Source: Rhizodiscina lignyota
Taxonomy: Eukaryota; Ascomycota; Dothideomycetes; Aulographales; Rhizodiscinaceae
Length of the DNA stretch: 64,000 nt
NCBI GenBank assembly: GCA_010015805.1
Contig: ML978126.1
Coordinates: 930,001 to 994,000 of the forward strand
Direction: 5' to 3'
Position numbers and translations under genes: made by a program. Below the pieces are notes generated by a model, which did not search any database, had not been told where the DNA came from, and saw only the letters and a program-made list of their open reading frames with translations. This document shows, one piece after another, positions 36,259-48,391 of this stretch; the stretch's first letter is position 1, and every line of letters starts with the position of its first letter.

Positions 36259-39200
36259 CTATAGATGACAGTCGATTGACGTACACGATCATCAGTCGAT
36301 GGTGCAGGGGCTGTTGCATAGGACTGGGGTTCAAAACTTCGGGCCACTCTTCGTTACACCTGTTGCCTACACTTTCGGGCCTTTGGAATTTTTATTTGCT
36401 CAATTTTTATTTGCTCGTACGGAGTTTTTAGCGCTATAGACTGGCTGGGCAAATGGGAAGATGGGCGAGCAGCCCCCGATAGACGGACGAAAGGGCATTC
36501 GCAAGAAATCTCGATCAGGAGTTTTCGGATCCGGGGAACATTTTCTTTCAACATTCATGTGCTTTTTGCTGGCCCTAGTGTATATGTTTGCGTTGCGTTG
36601 CGTAACGCTAGCAGGCCCGTCTTGTTTATGCTCTTTGCTTAATTGGTTTGCCTGGGCTTCCCAATACTCATATCCCCTCTGTTCTGCGTCATATCCCCCT
36701 TAGCGACGCCCTGCTATGCAGAGCGCGCACGACGTGTACTTTATGCAAGTTCAACAATTAAACCACAACAATCTCATTTGTCCCAGGCACTATCATCCCA
36801 GCTTCTGTCTCCGCAATACGAGTGTACTTGTGCAATGCGGATAGCATCCGACCCCCTGGCGGAGAATGTCTTCCTGGTCGATAACGTCGATCGTCACCAA
36901 CACGTCGGAGTCACCTCCCTCTATTTTGCATGCGCAGTGACGGCAAACAAGTTGTCGGCAGCGGCACTGATGATCCTCCACAATTCTCCCCAATTCCACC
37001 CTGGTGTCCGCACTCTGAATCTCGTTATCTCCCACCACCACGAACCACGTGGGGATACAAGGCAACTTTCAAGCCACCAGCTCTTCATGAGCGCGAATGC
37101 CCCTGAACAGGCCATTTTCTCGCAGCCATTGATCCTTTCGTGAGAAAAGTAATAAGTGCAATTCCCCACACGTTTGAAACGCCGCGCAAACCCGTCTCCA
37201 ACAGGCCCTAGTCCCCCCATCCCCACAAACCCTCGCGCGTCACGTATTGTCATTTGCCGTCGCGTCTCAACAATCACGAAGTTGGCTATTTGCGTCACAT
37301 CGCATCATATCTCCACCCCTGCTTGCTGGAGCCTCAGCTCCACGCCCGCGAAACCGCCCAGGATTACATCCATCCCCCCCTTTGACTTTATTTTTTGGGC
37401 CATTTCCTATCGCTCTCACAGCAGTTTTGCATTGCTCAAAGCGGCAAATATCCTAGCTCAGTGCAGCGACTTCACAGCTCGGAAAGCTTATTAGCGAATA
37501 CCTACAATCGCTGCATGACTCGCGCGTAGCAAATCATCATGCCGGACTGCGCTCCGCTGGATATGGTTTGACACTCTCCTCCTTCTCTCCGCCTTCAATT
37601 ATCGTGGTAACCCTGTTCGGCTGTCCGAAAGCGCTGTCTAACCTCAGCACGTCATGACTTACAGACCCCAGATTACGCCGTGTGGTATTCGCTCAACCAC
37701 AACCACGGGTGCCTGTTGTGTAACCCTCACCCTCACCCTCTCACACCCCCAATATTCGTAACCTGGGGCCCCGCGATTCCGTTCCTCCACGGCAATATGG
37801 AAAAGACGTTGGACTAATGCCCGCCCATGACTTAGCTTACCACCTCAACTGCCCAACCGTGCCGATTGGCAGCGGGGTAGGCATCCAGCTTCGTAAGAAA
37901 CGGCACAACGGTTGACAGGAATCGGACGCTTCATCCGATGGCCAGCCGGGCCGAGTTGTCGAACCTCATGTTGACACTCCAAATGCACTGAGCTGAATCC
38001 CAAGGCGGCCCGCGTCTTCCGCGGCGGGGAAAGACGAGCCCTGTACTCGTAGGGCTCGAAGATATCAGCCCGTGTTTCATATGAATCTTGTTGGATTGGT
38101 TCTGTTGGAGCTGAACACGAGTTTGTGCTCCTGTGTGACGGCTCCTTAAGGAGGTGGAGGGCCCCCACATCCTCTACCTATGGCTCTGTGTCGATCAGCG
38201 ATGTGAAGTTGAAATGGGACACTGCAAGTGCGCTATTCCCGTTGCAACTCCAGACTAATCTTCATCTTCGTCCACATACATAGGAGTAGTTACGTTTTCT
38301 ATGCATCTATATGGCCGCCAGCCAATACGCTACGAGCTTGAAAGATACAAGCTGTAGGGCGCCACTGTGGCGCACCACAAGTCATGCACCACCTTTTTGA
38401 CAGCCGCGCCCGCCTATCTCGCGGACCTTATAATTGCGTCTGTTGTCTAGACCGACATGACTCTGAGATGGAAAGCACATGATGTCCTCGATCTTACGAT
38501 ACAGAGTGCTCGAGTCCCCCACAGGGCTCTCCAGACTCTCGCGGCACTGCATTAAGCATTAACCCCGCTTGCGCCTCGTGCATCCTCTCATCAACCATCA
38601 CTTCATATTTGCATCTGTGCGGAGGGCACAGGAATCCTAATTCGCCCACGATGAAGCGCGGACAGCACCCCGAGGGCCATGGCATGGCGGCATCTTCCTC
38701 TAGCCTGTGCACCGCAGTGGAAGTCGAGAGACACGAAAAGAAGGTTTTCGTGCAGGACGCTGGCTGATTTTCCTCACGCTGCTGCACCCCAGATTTGCAT
38801 CTCCCCGAGACTCCGCCGGGCGTGTGAGCTCCCAAGGGTTGTTTCTGGAGATCTGCACAAGGCTCTGGAGTGAACGAAAATGGCCGGCCACGCTCCGTCT
38901 TCCTCCGGAACCGTATCACGTACGGAGTGTCGTACCTCGTTATCCGGGCCCGCGGCTTCGCGGATAAGATGGAACTTCTGACTACAGTACGGTAGGGCTA
39001 TTATTCTCTGGCATAAAACTAGTCAAACGGGCTTGCTGAGATAAGTGCTGAGGAAGCGGCATCATGAGGCCTTGTGAGACAACAGTTTTCCCCCGGACTG
39101 ACTTGCCACGTTCCGGCTAAAGTCGACGAGGCGTTTCGAGAACGCGTTCCAGAGCCTGGGCCTGCCACCTGCTCTAAGTGGCTTTGCCTTCGGTACCTGA

Positions 39201-40668
39201 TCGTATCTGGTGGAGGTCGGTCTGTAATTCCGACGGGTAGCTACGGAGGTACTGGAAAATAAATCCGCCAGTCCAACGAGAGTCAGTGCCATCGTTCGCA
39301 AGCGAACGAGAGGCAATTTGAGGCACAATCAGCTCATCGCGATTCAGAGTAGCCATTGCTAAGAGAGATCCAGTCTATTGGTTTCACTTCCAAGGACAAT
39401 GATTACCGGTGTCGGAGAGCAGCGCACCTTACTCGCACGATTGTCGGATTGACGTGCTACAGGCACCGAATTGAACAATCCTTCGTGATCGCTCGTGATG
39501 TGCGCAGAGCCTCCGGCTTTCACAACCCGATATCCCAGTAATCTTGTTCTCCAGACTTGGTCCTGAGGCCCGAGGGCAATTTGGCTCTCCCTGATAGAGG
39601 CGTGCACCGCGATATCGTGACAACCTACCTAATAGAGGAGGAGAGTTTCCTTCCCTGGCCGGTCTCGAAGTATTGTCATCCATCCCACTCCACAAATAGA
39701 TCCTCGACATCTGACAGGGTGCCTCGGTCAATCATACAAAGGAGTGTCCGGGGTTGGAATTGATGTTCATCCCTCCAGCTGGGGTTCTCCCCGCGATAGT
39801 CCTGATCTGCGGAGGATGCGGAGCGCATGAAGCAAGAAGCCGCCCGAGAGATAAAACGAGCATCCTCCAAATCGAAGGGAAAGGTACGCGATCAAAGAAT
39901 CAAAGCATGCGGCATGACTCATTGTTCACCGCCACCGTCTCTCTGCACCATTTCCATGGCAGGAATTACTTCATAGGTGCTGCTGTTTGCAAGATGCATT
40001 TCCGAGAATTTCCGGGCACCTATTGCAAGCGTTTATCGCTGTGTGTGCATGCGATGGATGGATGTCAACAAGTTAGCCAGCAGGGTGACAACATATTGCC
40101 TAAGAGCGTAGGAGGCAATTGAAACAAGCAATGAAATCTTATGCAATCGCGACGATACCCAGACTTCCACCACCCACGTCACGGTCGTTATTCCCGTATT
40201 CAAGCATGAATGGCAACACTCGATACGAACACGTTGCGTACACCCCAATCTTCCTCCACATCCGCCGGGTCAGAATGGGAGTGCCGTAAGGCTCACCCCC
40301 AATATCGCTTGTCCTTCTGCAAAGAGGCATGCCTATAGTTTAGGCCGGTCACATTTCTGGGCCCGTTGGGGGCGCAATTGAATTATCGTCAAAATGCGCA
40401 GAGTTCAGCGCAAGGCGGCCGCCAATGTCAAGGTTGGTGTGCTAAGATGCCGCTATCCGCGGGCTCGTTTCCCCCAGTCAATTGCGGAGACCCCACACAC
40501 AGCATCTGCAGGATGTATCATGTCTTGGTTTCGGCATCTTAACCATTACGCTCGCAGGATTTGCTTACACATGAAAGCCAAGAAAGCATAGAATGGGGGA
40601 AATCGCTGGTCCATTTCAAGCATTTCGACGCTAAGATTTGTATCGGGCAACGTTGCAGATGTATACTT
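36259..40668. other. Gene-poor stretch downstream of creA
   Basis: About 4.4 kb without a supported gene. Frames of up to 166 codons (36643-37143) have no motif or splice logic. A C-rich run with a CCCTCA pattern occurs at about 37722-37740 but is not a telomere repeat. No tRNA or transposon signature was found. Confidence 0.5.
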
Positions 40669-40944
40669 TTAACGATCGTATTTCTTTTCTCGCTTGGCCC
40701 TAGACACACTTGGAATAAAGCGTGGGCATTCCAGTTTTGCCAGACGCAAGCCTGAGAGATGGACAGCACAGCGAAATAGAAAGTCGGTATGTTTACTTAT
40801 CGACAAGGTCTCCTCCGCTGTTGCTATGCGGAGCGGCTGCATCCGCGGCGATGACCAAAAAGAGAGTTCGGCTTCTTCAGATTCAGAATCGGCTATGCGG
40901 AGATGCATCTCGCTGAGTATCCTTTCCTCCTCCGGCGAGATCAT
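40669..40944 (-). CDS. Candidate small spliced protein, 76 aa (doubtful)
   Basis: The minus-strand frame from the ATG at 40944 reads MISPEEERILSEMHLRIADS, then an acidic stretch and PLRIATAEETLS. It can be spliced by a 45-nt GT-AG intron (40752-40796) into a very basic end (LRLAKLECPRFIP, then SRAKREKKYDR). The total of 231 nt is a whole number of codons with or without splicing, so the intron is not required. In favour are a charged, helix-like composition unlike its surroundings and no stop in 107 codons. Against are a weak branch site, no recognised family and an isolated position in a gene desert. Function unknown. Confidence 0.3.
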   Translation of the reverse strand: MISPEEERILSEMHLRIADSESEEAELSFWSSPRMQPLRIATAEETLSISKHTDFLFRCAVHLSGLRLAKLECPRFIPSVSRAKREKKYDR

Positions 40945-42177
40945 TTCCCAGGATTGCGATGACAAACAGTAGCCGTGATAGATGCGCATAGAGTTGTCGT
41001 ATCGACTCTAAACTCTACAAATCATTGGATAGCCAGCACCATGACCCAGGATATTGGATCATGATGCGCTGGAGATAAGAACGGGCAAAGCCGATTAGGA
41101 GTCTGATGCGTGCGGGGGCAGATTCTGAAGATTGACTACGATATCTTGTGCTTGCCTATTCAGTACATCTATGCCCTTTTGATGGCTGACATGAAATCGG
41201 AGCTGGCCGAGACCGGCTGCCAAAAGAAGGTGTTTTATGGAGGGATTCGATAAGCAATTCTTTGGCCTGGTTAGAGTATGTTGCTGTCGCACAACTATCA
41301 TCGTCGCAAAAGAGAAGCATATCGATTACGCAAAAATCTGCGGAAAGGCGGTGACGTGCAGTGACGTGCTGCTGGAGCTGAAGAATTGTGTGGAGAGCAC
41401 ATGCGAGTGTCCGAAAGCCTGCTTTTTCAAGCAATTTGAGGAAGAAATTTGTTGAGATGCAGGGTCTCTCCGGCGGACACTTGTCGACAAGGTGAGCACG
41501 CTTTGGCTTGCATGTGCTGACCCATCTCATGTGCGCTTTCTCACGATGCATCCCGCCCGTGTACCGACTGTCTGGAGTCGAAGGTGCAAGTCGGCGGGAT
41601 GCATGCGTCTCGTGAATTTGAGTCTGCTGCTAGGGATCACCTCCTGGAGCGGTCACCAGGGAAAGAATGCGCCTGCCAGTGATTGATGTTATTGCGCATC
41701 ATGAGGATAGATGGTCATCTGAAGCAGACAATGCCAATAGAAGTGATGTGTACCCCCACGCGAGCAAGCCACAGCAATCCTCTCGCTGCAGAGCAGATAC
41801 AAGCGGCTCCGCATCCCGAAGTTACCGGCTGCTTGGATCTAGACGTTTCCCCAGACTTTGTATTTTGCCAAAAGATACGACTTGCTTTTTGGGGAAACCA
41901 ATCAGACGGTTCGGGTACGCGTGTACAGCTGTACTCAGCAAGATTAGCGTTCCTTTTGTTTCTGCGAGAGGCGAGTGGTACAAGTGGTACATTCGTGCAT
42001 ACTTGTACCCCTCGGTGAGCGGATTTTCCACGAATAGGAACGCCAAGAGTCTCCGCATCGCGATTGTCAGTCTATGTACTGTACGATCCCGATTCATTAG
42101 CGAAAATCAATGTCAAATATGGCCGCTCCTGCTCGCGTGAGGACATGCTTCATCTTAAGGCTCTCCTAACTTCCAAG
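40945..42177. other. Intergenic sequence, no supported gene
   Basis: About 1.2 kb. A cysteine-rich 72-codon frame at 41237-41455 and a 157-codon frame at 41667-42140 show no signal peptide, motif or neighbouring exon, so I do not call them. Confidence 0.45.
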
Positions 42178-43626
42178 TCATGCGACCACGACGACTTCCT
42201 GGTCATGCTCGGTGAGGGCGGCATTTCCATCTTCCGCAGGCTCGATAGATTGGCTTGTATCTTCAATGAGGGTTTCTGCGGCGATCTCATCATCGTCGCC
42301 CCAACCGTAGTCATCTTCAGAGCCGAGCTCCTCGGCATCCGAATCTGCGACCTCGTACGACCGCTTCAGTGGACGAGCTGGAGAGGAGAGAATTGGGGCT
42401 GCTATTTCATCGGACGCAACCGTTACTTCAGAAAGGCCAGTCTGTGGAGCGGTTAGCATCGGACCCTAGTGCTGCAAACGATCCTTTTCAACGTCGGTAG
42501 ACAAATCATGTTACACACCTGCTTAACTTTGAAAGGGATAATTGCACCCACACCGCCATCCTGTGCCACGAGAGTCATGCCTCCAGCTTTGATAACGCCC
42601 AAATAGCGAATTCGATCCGTTCTAGAATGCTCTGATAGACCGTTCTTGGCATTCCTCGGAGGCCAATCCATGAACATGCAGAGCCGCGTGGAGATGCTAG
42701 CCTCCCATTCGTGCCCAGATATTGCGGGGAGAAGCATCGCCGGTGCGCCCTGGCGCAATTTCGTGGAGGTCTGACATATCAGAATGACTGCGACATTGTG
42801 AAGAGCGGCCATCTTGCCGAGTTTGTTGATCAGTTCGCTCATAACTGCAAACTTACGGCTTGCCGCCCACTTGGCCGAGTCGGGATTCGATGTCGGCCGT
42901 CCAGAACGCTGGTATGCATTCTCGAATGGAGTCGATATGTTGTCAATGACGATTATACTTGTTCCTTTTGGTGGAAACGACTCAACTGGATGTGCAAAAA
43001 GAGCAAGTAGATGCGGAAGGGAAGGTGCAGGAAAGCGGTGAAATCTTTCTGTAATGATCGCGTGACTGGCTTCATTCGCAGGATTTACATGCTCTTCGGA
43101 CAAGGGATCCTCGAGACGCTTTGAAGCAAGGGGCGTAGCTGTATCTGCTCGTACGAAAATATCAACAGTTGTAACTCTCAAAGGCTGAAATATGCACTCA
43201 CCGACCCACACCGCTCTATCGCCTCTACGCAATGCAGATGAACATGCTTGCAAGCTACGTGGTTTCTATTCAGCTTGCCTCCTCCTAAAACTGGGTGTAG
43301 ATTTGGTTTGTGGCATACCCCAATGTTGTTTTTCCTATACCAGGTGGTCCATACACCTCAGTTATTTGGCCACGTACGATGCCTCCAGATATGTTCACAG
43401 GAACTTTCGCTGTTCCGTGACCAGCAAGAATTGTGTCGAGTCGTGTGAGGCTAGTGGAAATCGCGTGAGGGCCGTTTGAACGGAGCTTTTGTAATGCCTG
43501 AGAAGCAGAGAGCGTTGGCAGTCTGTCTAGTACAAAGTAAGTTTCTTTTTGTGATCATTGGGGTGAAAATGAGAGCATACGAGTTGTTGAGAATGGCCCG
43601 TCGTCATCGACATCGGCCATGGTCAT
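42178..43626 (-). CDS. Rad51-paralogue RecA-like ATPase (Rad55/Rhp55-like)
   Basis: Five exons on the minus strand, 43581-43626, 43319-43526, 43202-43254, 42519-43144 and 42178-42465, with introns of 53-64 nt, encode 406 aa (Saccharomyces Rad55 is also 406). The Walker A motif is GPPGIGKTT (residues 75-83) and Walker B is the hydrophobic TSIIVIDNIS. GLQACSSALRRGDRAVWVD, assembled across exons 2-4, is the RecA-fold helix and strand after the P-loop. The N-terminal part is short, and SLTRLDTILAGH opens the core. The last 96 residues (exon 5) form an acidic tail (EELGSEDDYGWGDDDEIAAE). Rad51 paralogues promote Rad51 filament assembly in homologous recombination. Assignment to Rad55 rather than Rad57 or another paralogue is tentative. 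Two in-frame ATGs (43626, 43620) are possible. Head-to-head with the MOSC gene, 381 bp apart. Confidence 0.88.
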
Positions 43627-44007
43627 CGCGAGTCGTATGAAGCGCGATAATTTCCTGCAGGTCCTTTAAGACGTGTCATTATGGACTTTTCTCGTATGGA
43701 CGCAGTCAAGGTATGCTCATGACCACTGTCGATGAAATTGAGACGCGTTTTGGTGTTGGGACGAACAATGATGCAATGTCGCGTGTCGCTTGCGGAGAGT
43801 TCGTATTGAAATTTTTAGCCGCCGGAATTTTAGCGTCTTTCAATCAAGGGTCAACTACAACCTCAACGATAAATTTCACAATGAATTCAAGCAGAGCTGC
43901 AGTGAATTAGCCCTGGAACATTCTGCTCTGATATGATACATTCAGAATTCGTTGTGCAGACTCCAAAAGCCACCTCCTAATCGCCAACGGCACGCAACAC
44001 CTCCAAG
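43627..44007. other. Bidirectional promoter region, RAD55-like and MOSC genes
   Basis: This 381-bp segment separates divergent starts and must hold both promoters. A short open frame (43713-43910) has no motif. Confidence 0.5.
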
Positions 44008-45490
44008 ATGCCATTTGGAGTAGAATGGGACCAAATACCATGGAACATGGACAATCCCTTCTATATGGGATCTCTCCAATTCATTCCCATATTGACCGCT
44101 CTCATTATTGGTTGTATGTTCATCGGAATCTTCATAAATGACAATTGGGATATTCCTCATCCTCTTCCAACAGCATGTCGGCGAGTGGGCCTCACATCAC
44201 CGAAGAACCTCGAGGACGAGCGGGATCCAAAGTACAGCGGCAAAGATGCGTCTAAAAGCACAGTCAGTCGTGTAAAAGGCCTTTTCATATATCCCGTTAA
44301 GAGCTGCATGCCGGTGGAGCTGGAGGAGGGCGAGATTGTGCCCACAGGCATGAAGTACGATCGACAATTCAGCTTTGCGCAACTTGTCACGTCGCGACCA
44401 GAGAAGCAAGCCGATGGGTCGGAGAAGACAGAGCATCAATGGCGATTCATAACGCAGCGCGAAGTACCTCGTCTTGCGCTTGTCAAAGCTGAGCTGTATG
44501 TGCCCGACCCTACCAATGTGGCGTATCACCCCAACCGAGAGGATGTCAAGAATGCTGGCTGTATCATTGTCTCCTTCCCATTCAGGTCGGAAGTATCATT
44601 CAGCTTCAAGGGCCTCAAAGCCCTTAATGAGATTCTGAAAGCGAAATATCTGGCTCGAGATTGGTCCGTCGAACCACGCATCGCGTTCAATATCCCTTTT
44701 CTTCCAACGACAGAACGCATGAAGCGGAAGAATTACCCTCCAAAGGAGAATATGGCGATCTGGAAAGAGAACCCAGAAGCGATCAACATGAGCAGCGAAA
44801 TTCCTAGTGACGCAATCGAGAAGTTGAAGTACTTCTTGGGTGTTTCGAACCCTTTGACCTTATTCCGCGTGGATGCATCAAATTACCGCGAAGTTTTCCG
44901 CTGTGCCCCCAAGGAAGATGAAGTTGGTTATCAGCCAGTTGTGGGCTTTGCTGATGCTGTGAGTATCCAAAAGAAGAAAAGTACACGACTTCAATGGCTC
45001 TAATTCATATACTCCGTAGTACCCATTACACATCCTGAATATTGCAAGTGTGCAGGATGTTGCGGAGCGTCTGCCAGCAGAGCAGGCAAAGGACTTCGCC
45101 GCGATTCGTTTCCGCGCAAACATCTACCGTAAGTCGCCACTCTAGATTCCTAATTCCTGTTACGCGTAATATTGATCCATTGCAGTCACAGGACCGCAAG
45201 CCTTCGCTGAAGACCACTGGAAGCGCATTCGTATCGGTAAAAGCGAGTATCATGTCTCTTGCCGCACCGCGCGCTGCAAACTTCCGAATGTGGATCCCAA
45301 GTCTGGTGTGCCAGACCGTAATGAGCCGTATGCGACAATGGCAAAGTATCGTCGTATCGATGAAGGTGCTGGGATTTACCCTTGCCTTGGTATGCAAGTT
45401 ACTCCGATGGATGGAGAAACCAATCTGATTAAAGTTGGAGATGAGATTGAGGTGCTAGAGACGGGTGAGCACTTTTACATTAAGCAATAA
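44008..45490 (+). CDS. MOSC-domain molybdoenzyme, mARC-like, membrane anchored
   Basis: Three exons, 44008-44958, 45020-45128 and 45186-45490, encode 454 aa. A hydrophobic helix (FIPILTALIIGCMFIGIFI, about residues 25-43) anchors the protein. The beta-barrel N-terminal domain begins at VKGLFIYPVKSC (about residue 90) and includes MKYDRQFSF. The MOSC domain follows and ends with SCRTARCKLPNVDPKSG, where the Cys corresponds to the molybdenum-ligating cysteine of mitochondrial amidoxime-reducing components. Such enzymes reduce N-hydroxylated compounds with cytochrome b5 and its reductase. The N-terminal anchor suggests the outer mitochondrial membrane or ER. The insertion TERMKRKNYPPKENMAIWKE (about 232-251) is longer than in animal mARC. 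The physiological substrate in fungi is unknown. Confidence 0.9.
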
Positions 45491-45597
45491 GACACATAGT
45501 ACTTAGTGTCATTGGATACCTAACGTACTCCGTCTATATAATGGAATGATGACTCCTGTACAGATACCATTTTGCTTCCTTCTTCACAAATTCGGAC

Positions 45598-48102
45598 TTA
45601 GTAATTGCACACATCCTTGCCTGAGAGTATCAACGCCTTCACTTCCTCAATGACCACGTCTGCGTCTTTCAACTCCTTGTCACCCTGTTCATCAATGAGT
45701 TCCTGGAACCTGACACCTGCATGTTTGAGGCAGTGGATGCCCCTCCGACACCACGACGAGTCCTTGCAATTTTTATTTTTGCGTCCCTTCGCATATGCAT
45801 GTCCATTATCAGCATACAGGATAAGCCGTGCCAGGTTGCTGATGAACTCAATCTTAAGATCCCTTGGATGCTGCGCGGATCTTGGGGAAGTCCAAGGAAT
45901 CGGCCAGTGAAAGTGACTGTCGTCTATGGCGGTAAGATCTCCTTGGATTTTGGTTAGGAGTCCTACTCCTTTTCGCACCATGGCGAGCATGTCGAAGTGC
46001 AAATCATTGTCCATCGCAACATATTCATCGTGAAAGGCATGAAAGATATTGTAGACCCAGTTACTCGTGCCCGGATCCCAGTGACTGGTGCTGCCCCCAG
46101 CTATTGAGACGAACGTTTTGACCGACAAGACTTGCGTGGAGCCTAGGTTGGCCTCAAATCCAGCACCTGCTGCTATGCACCACCGATGTACGACGAACTT
46201 CAACTTTCCAGGGTCCTCGAGATCCTTAACTTCGGCGCTTCTATTTATGCGACCATTGTGACGATGGATGGCATCACTGGAGCATGTAAGCATAGTTCTA
46301 TATTTTGTGCCTGCGTCTCAAGGTACTTACGGCGCCCAATCTCGTAATTTCCCGCCGTGAACCATGTCAAGTCGCTTGTAAAAGTTCTCCGCCAATGTTG
46401 GAGGAGATCCGAGGAAGATATTCTGATTGCCATAAAATGCTATCAGGTGTTCCAGGTCAGGCCATGCAGACGTTAAATCCAACTGCTTCGCAGCATTGTA
46501 TAAATGCATCATGTCAAGTAGCAGGTGACGATCGTTGGAAGAAATTCTCGCGCTCTGTTGCTGTGCAAACAGAATTCCAAAGGTCAAAGTTCCACACAGC
46601 ATTGGATGTGAGTGGAGGAAATGGCTCTGCTCACGATCCTTCTTCATACCAAAGCATTTGTCTTTGGCTTTCGAGACTGGATCGTTCAGAACGTATGTTG
46701 CAATCAAAGTAACAACGTCGGCGCACATCGTCCGCGCGTCACTATATCCACAGCAGATACGGCCCCAGTCAAACCGTAAGTGCTCTCTGATCTGCTTGAG
46801 AGCGCGCTCTGATTCCAGGCAAAGGATTCGGGATGCTGTTCCAATTTCTTCTGGAAGATATACGGTGCATACGAGAACGAGGCGCCAAGCAAGAACCATC
46901 CAGGCTTCGACTCTGCGATCATCGAAGAGCAGTTGGAGCGCGCTAATGCTCCCCTCCGCCATGGGGATCCTGCCGTTCGTTTTCAGGAGGAGGATGGCGC
47001 TGAGCATAATATTGCTGAGTCGATCAATGAGGCTTGGATTGGAGTATTTAAGCTCGTGCAAACCTACGCCCAATGTGAAACCGGGGTGACTTAGCTCCTG
47101 AATTTCGGGCATCTTCTTCTCGAATTCTTGCAGAAGCCCCTTGAGCAGCTTCGCAATAGGCTCGATGTAGGGGTCATTGAAGGTTTCACCGAATGCGTTT
47201 ATGGGCCCGCAAAAGCATGAGAGCAGGCCGTCGGACACCTCCTGACAGGTCATCTCCGGATGAAAAGCGCTACGGATCTCGTCTTCTGTCTGTCGGAGCG
47301 AATCGATTGTCATGTTTATCGTGAGCGACATAGCGACAAGCGTACCTTTTCCGTCTCTGAAATCTTTGACTGCTTCGGTGGAGAAACAGAGAACCTCCAA
47401 CCACTGAGATGCGTAGAAAAGAGCTGCAAGAGAGAACTCGCCAGCCGTGTTTTCTTCAAGGTCATATTCCACATCTGCTTTGGTTGCTGAAGCTTCCTTC
47501 TTCTTCGTCCTCTTTTTCGCACCCGACGAGGCTGGTTGGACTTGCGAGGGAGGTACAAAAGAATCTGTGTCGATAGCAGAAGTTTCCTCGACTTGCAGAT
47601 GAGCAAACATATTTACCAGTGGCGGAGGTGTGGCTGGCGTGCTCTCTCCTGAGCCATTTCGAACAGTGTTTTTGGCAGCCGTTGTAGCGATCAGGCCACC
47701 TCCTGTACTCAGTGATTCTCGAAGCAATTGCAACATCTGCTCCAATACACCAATGAAATATGCATGGCTCTCCGAGCTCTTGGCGCCGTCCTGATCCTCC
47801 AATCCACTGTACCATTCTGCACACATCTTCCGCGCTGAGATAACATCCTCTAACGTGTTGATTATGCCCCTAGTGATGATACGCTGCGAGCTGGGCGCAT
47901 GAACAATGTCCCTTGTGATACGCAGTAGATCAGCGCAACCAATGGTGCATTTCGTAGGAGTTGTGGAGGAGGATGGTCGTGGTGATCGCTGTTTGGGGAT
48001 ATCAACACATAAAGTTGTGGCGGATTCGACGAGCCATGTGGCAATTTTGGTTGTTCCTCTTTTGTATTTCTTGTAGACTTCAACGAGAGGGTCTGAGTCC
48101 AT
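45598..48102 (-). CDS. DUF6604-domain protein, 816 aa
   Basis: Two exons, 46331-48102 and 45598-46276, with a 54-nt intron (GTAAGT...CAG), encode 816 aa. The start is placed at MDSDPLVEVYKKYKRGTTKI, because YKKYKRGTTKIATWLVESA is the opening of the fungal DUF6604 domain (about residues 5-280). The frame runs upstream to 48216 but appears non-coding there. A Lys-rich SGAKKRTKKKEA patch in the middle could be a nuclear signal. The rest is mostly helical with many Cys and Leu residues, and the C-terminal exon is mixed. DUF6604 proteins are common in filamentous ascomycetes and have no established role. No catalytic motif is visible. It is in tandem with thymidylate synthase, which lies 290 bp upstream of its start. 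Confidence 0.88.
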
Positions 48103-48391
48103 GACTTCGAATTTTCTTGCTGCAGTTGTGAATTGCCAATGTAGTTGTAGAAGATGGTATAGTGAAATGAACACTGACGTTGAAGAATTTATACCGGACT
48201 GGGAATGAAATCCCATCCTGTGTTTTCTTTGACGCGTCTAACTAACACGTGCCACTGACGCACCACACTGCTGTCTGCAACATGTCTCGGGTCCGCACGT
48301 TGGTAAACAATGCTGGTTTAGGTCGGGATCAGCAAACACCGAAACACACAGGTGTAAATGCACAATATCTAACGCCATTGCGGGTATCCAC

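Noticed and set aside
37722-37745. CCCTCACCCTCACCCTC resembling a telomeric repeat
   Set aside because: Most filamentous fungal telomeres are CCCTAA. This is a short CCCTCA run in an internal C-rich segment.
41237-41455. Small cysteine-rich ORF (72 codons) as a secreted effector
   Set aside because: It lacks a signal peptide, and cysteine spacing is irregular (CCC run).
41667-42140. A 157-codon plus-strand frame next to the RAD55-like gene
   Set aside because: No motif. It runs close to the 3' end of a certain gene on the other strand, and its composition looks like random translation.
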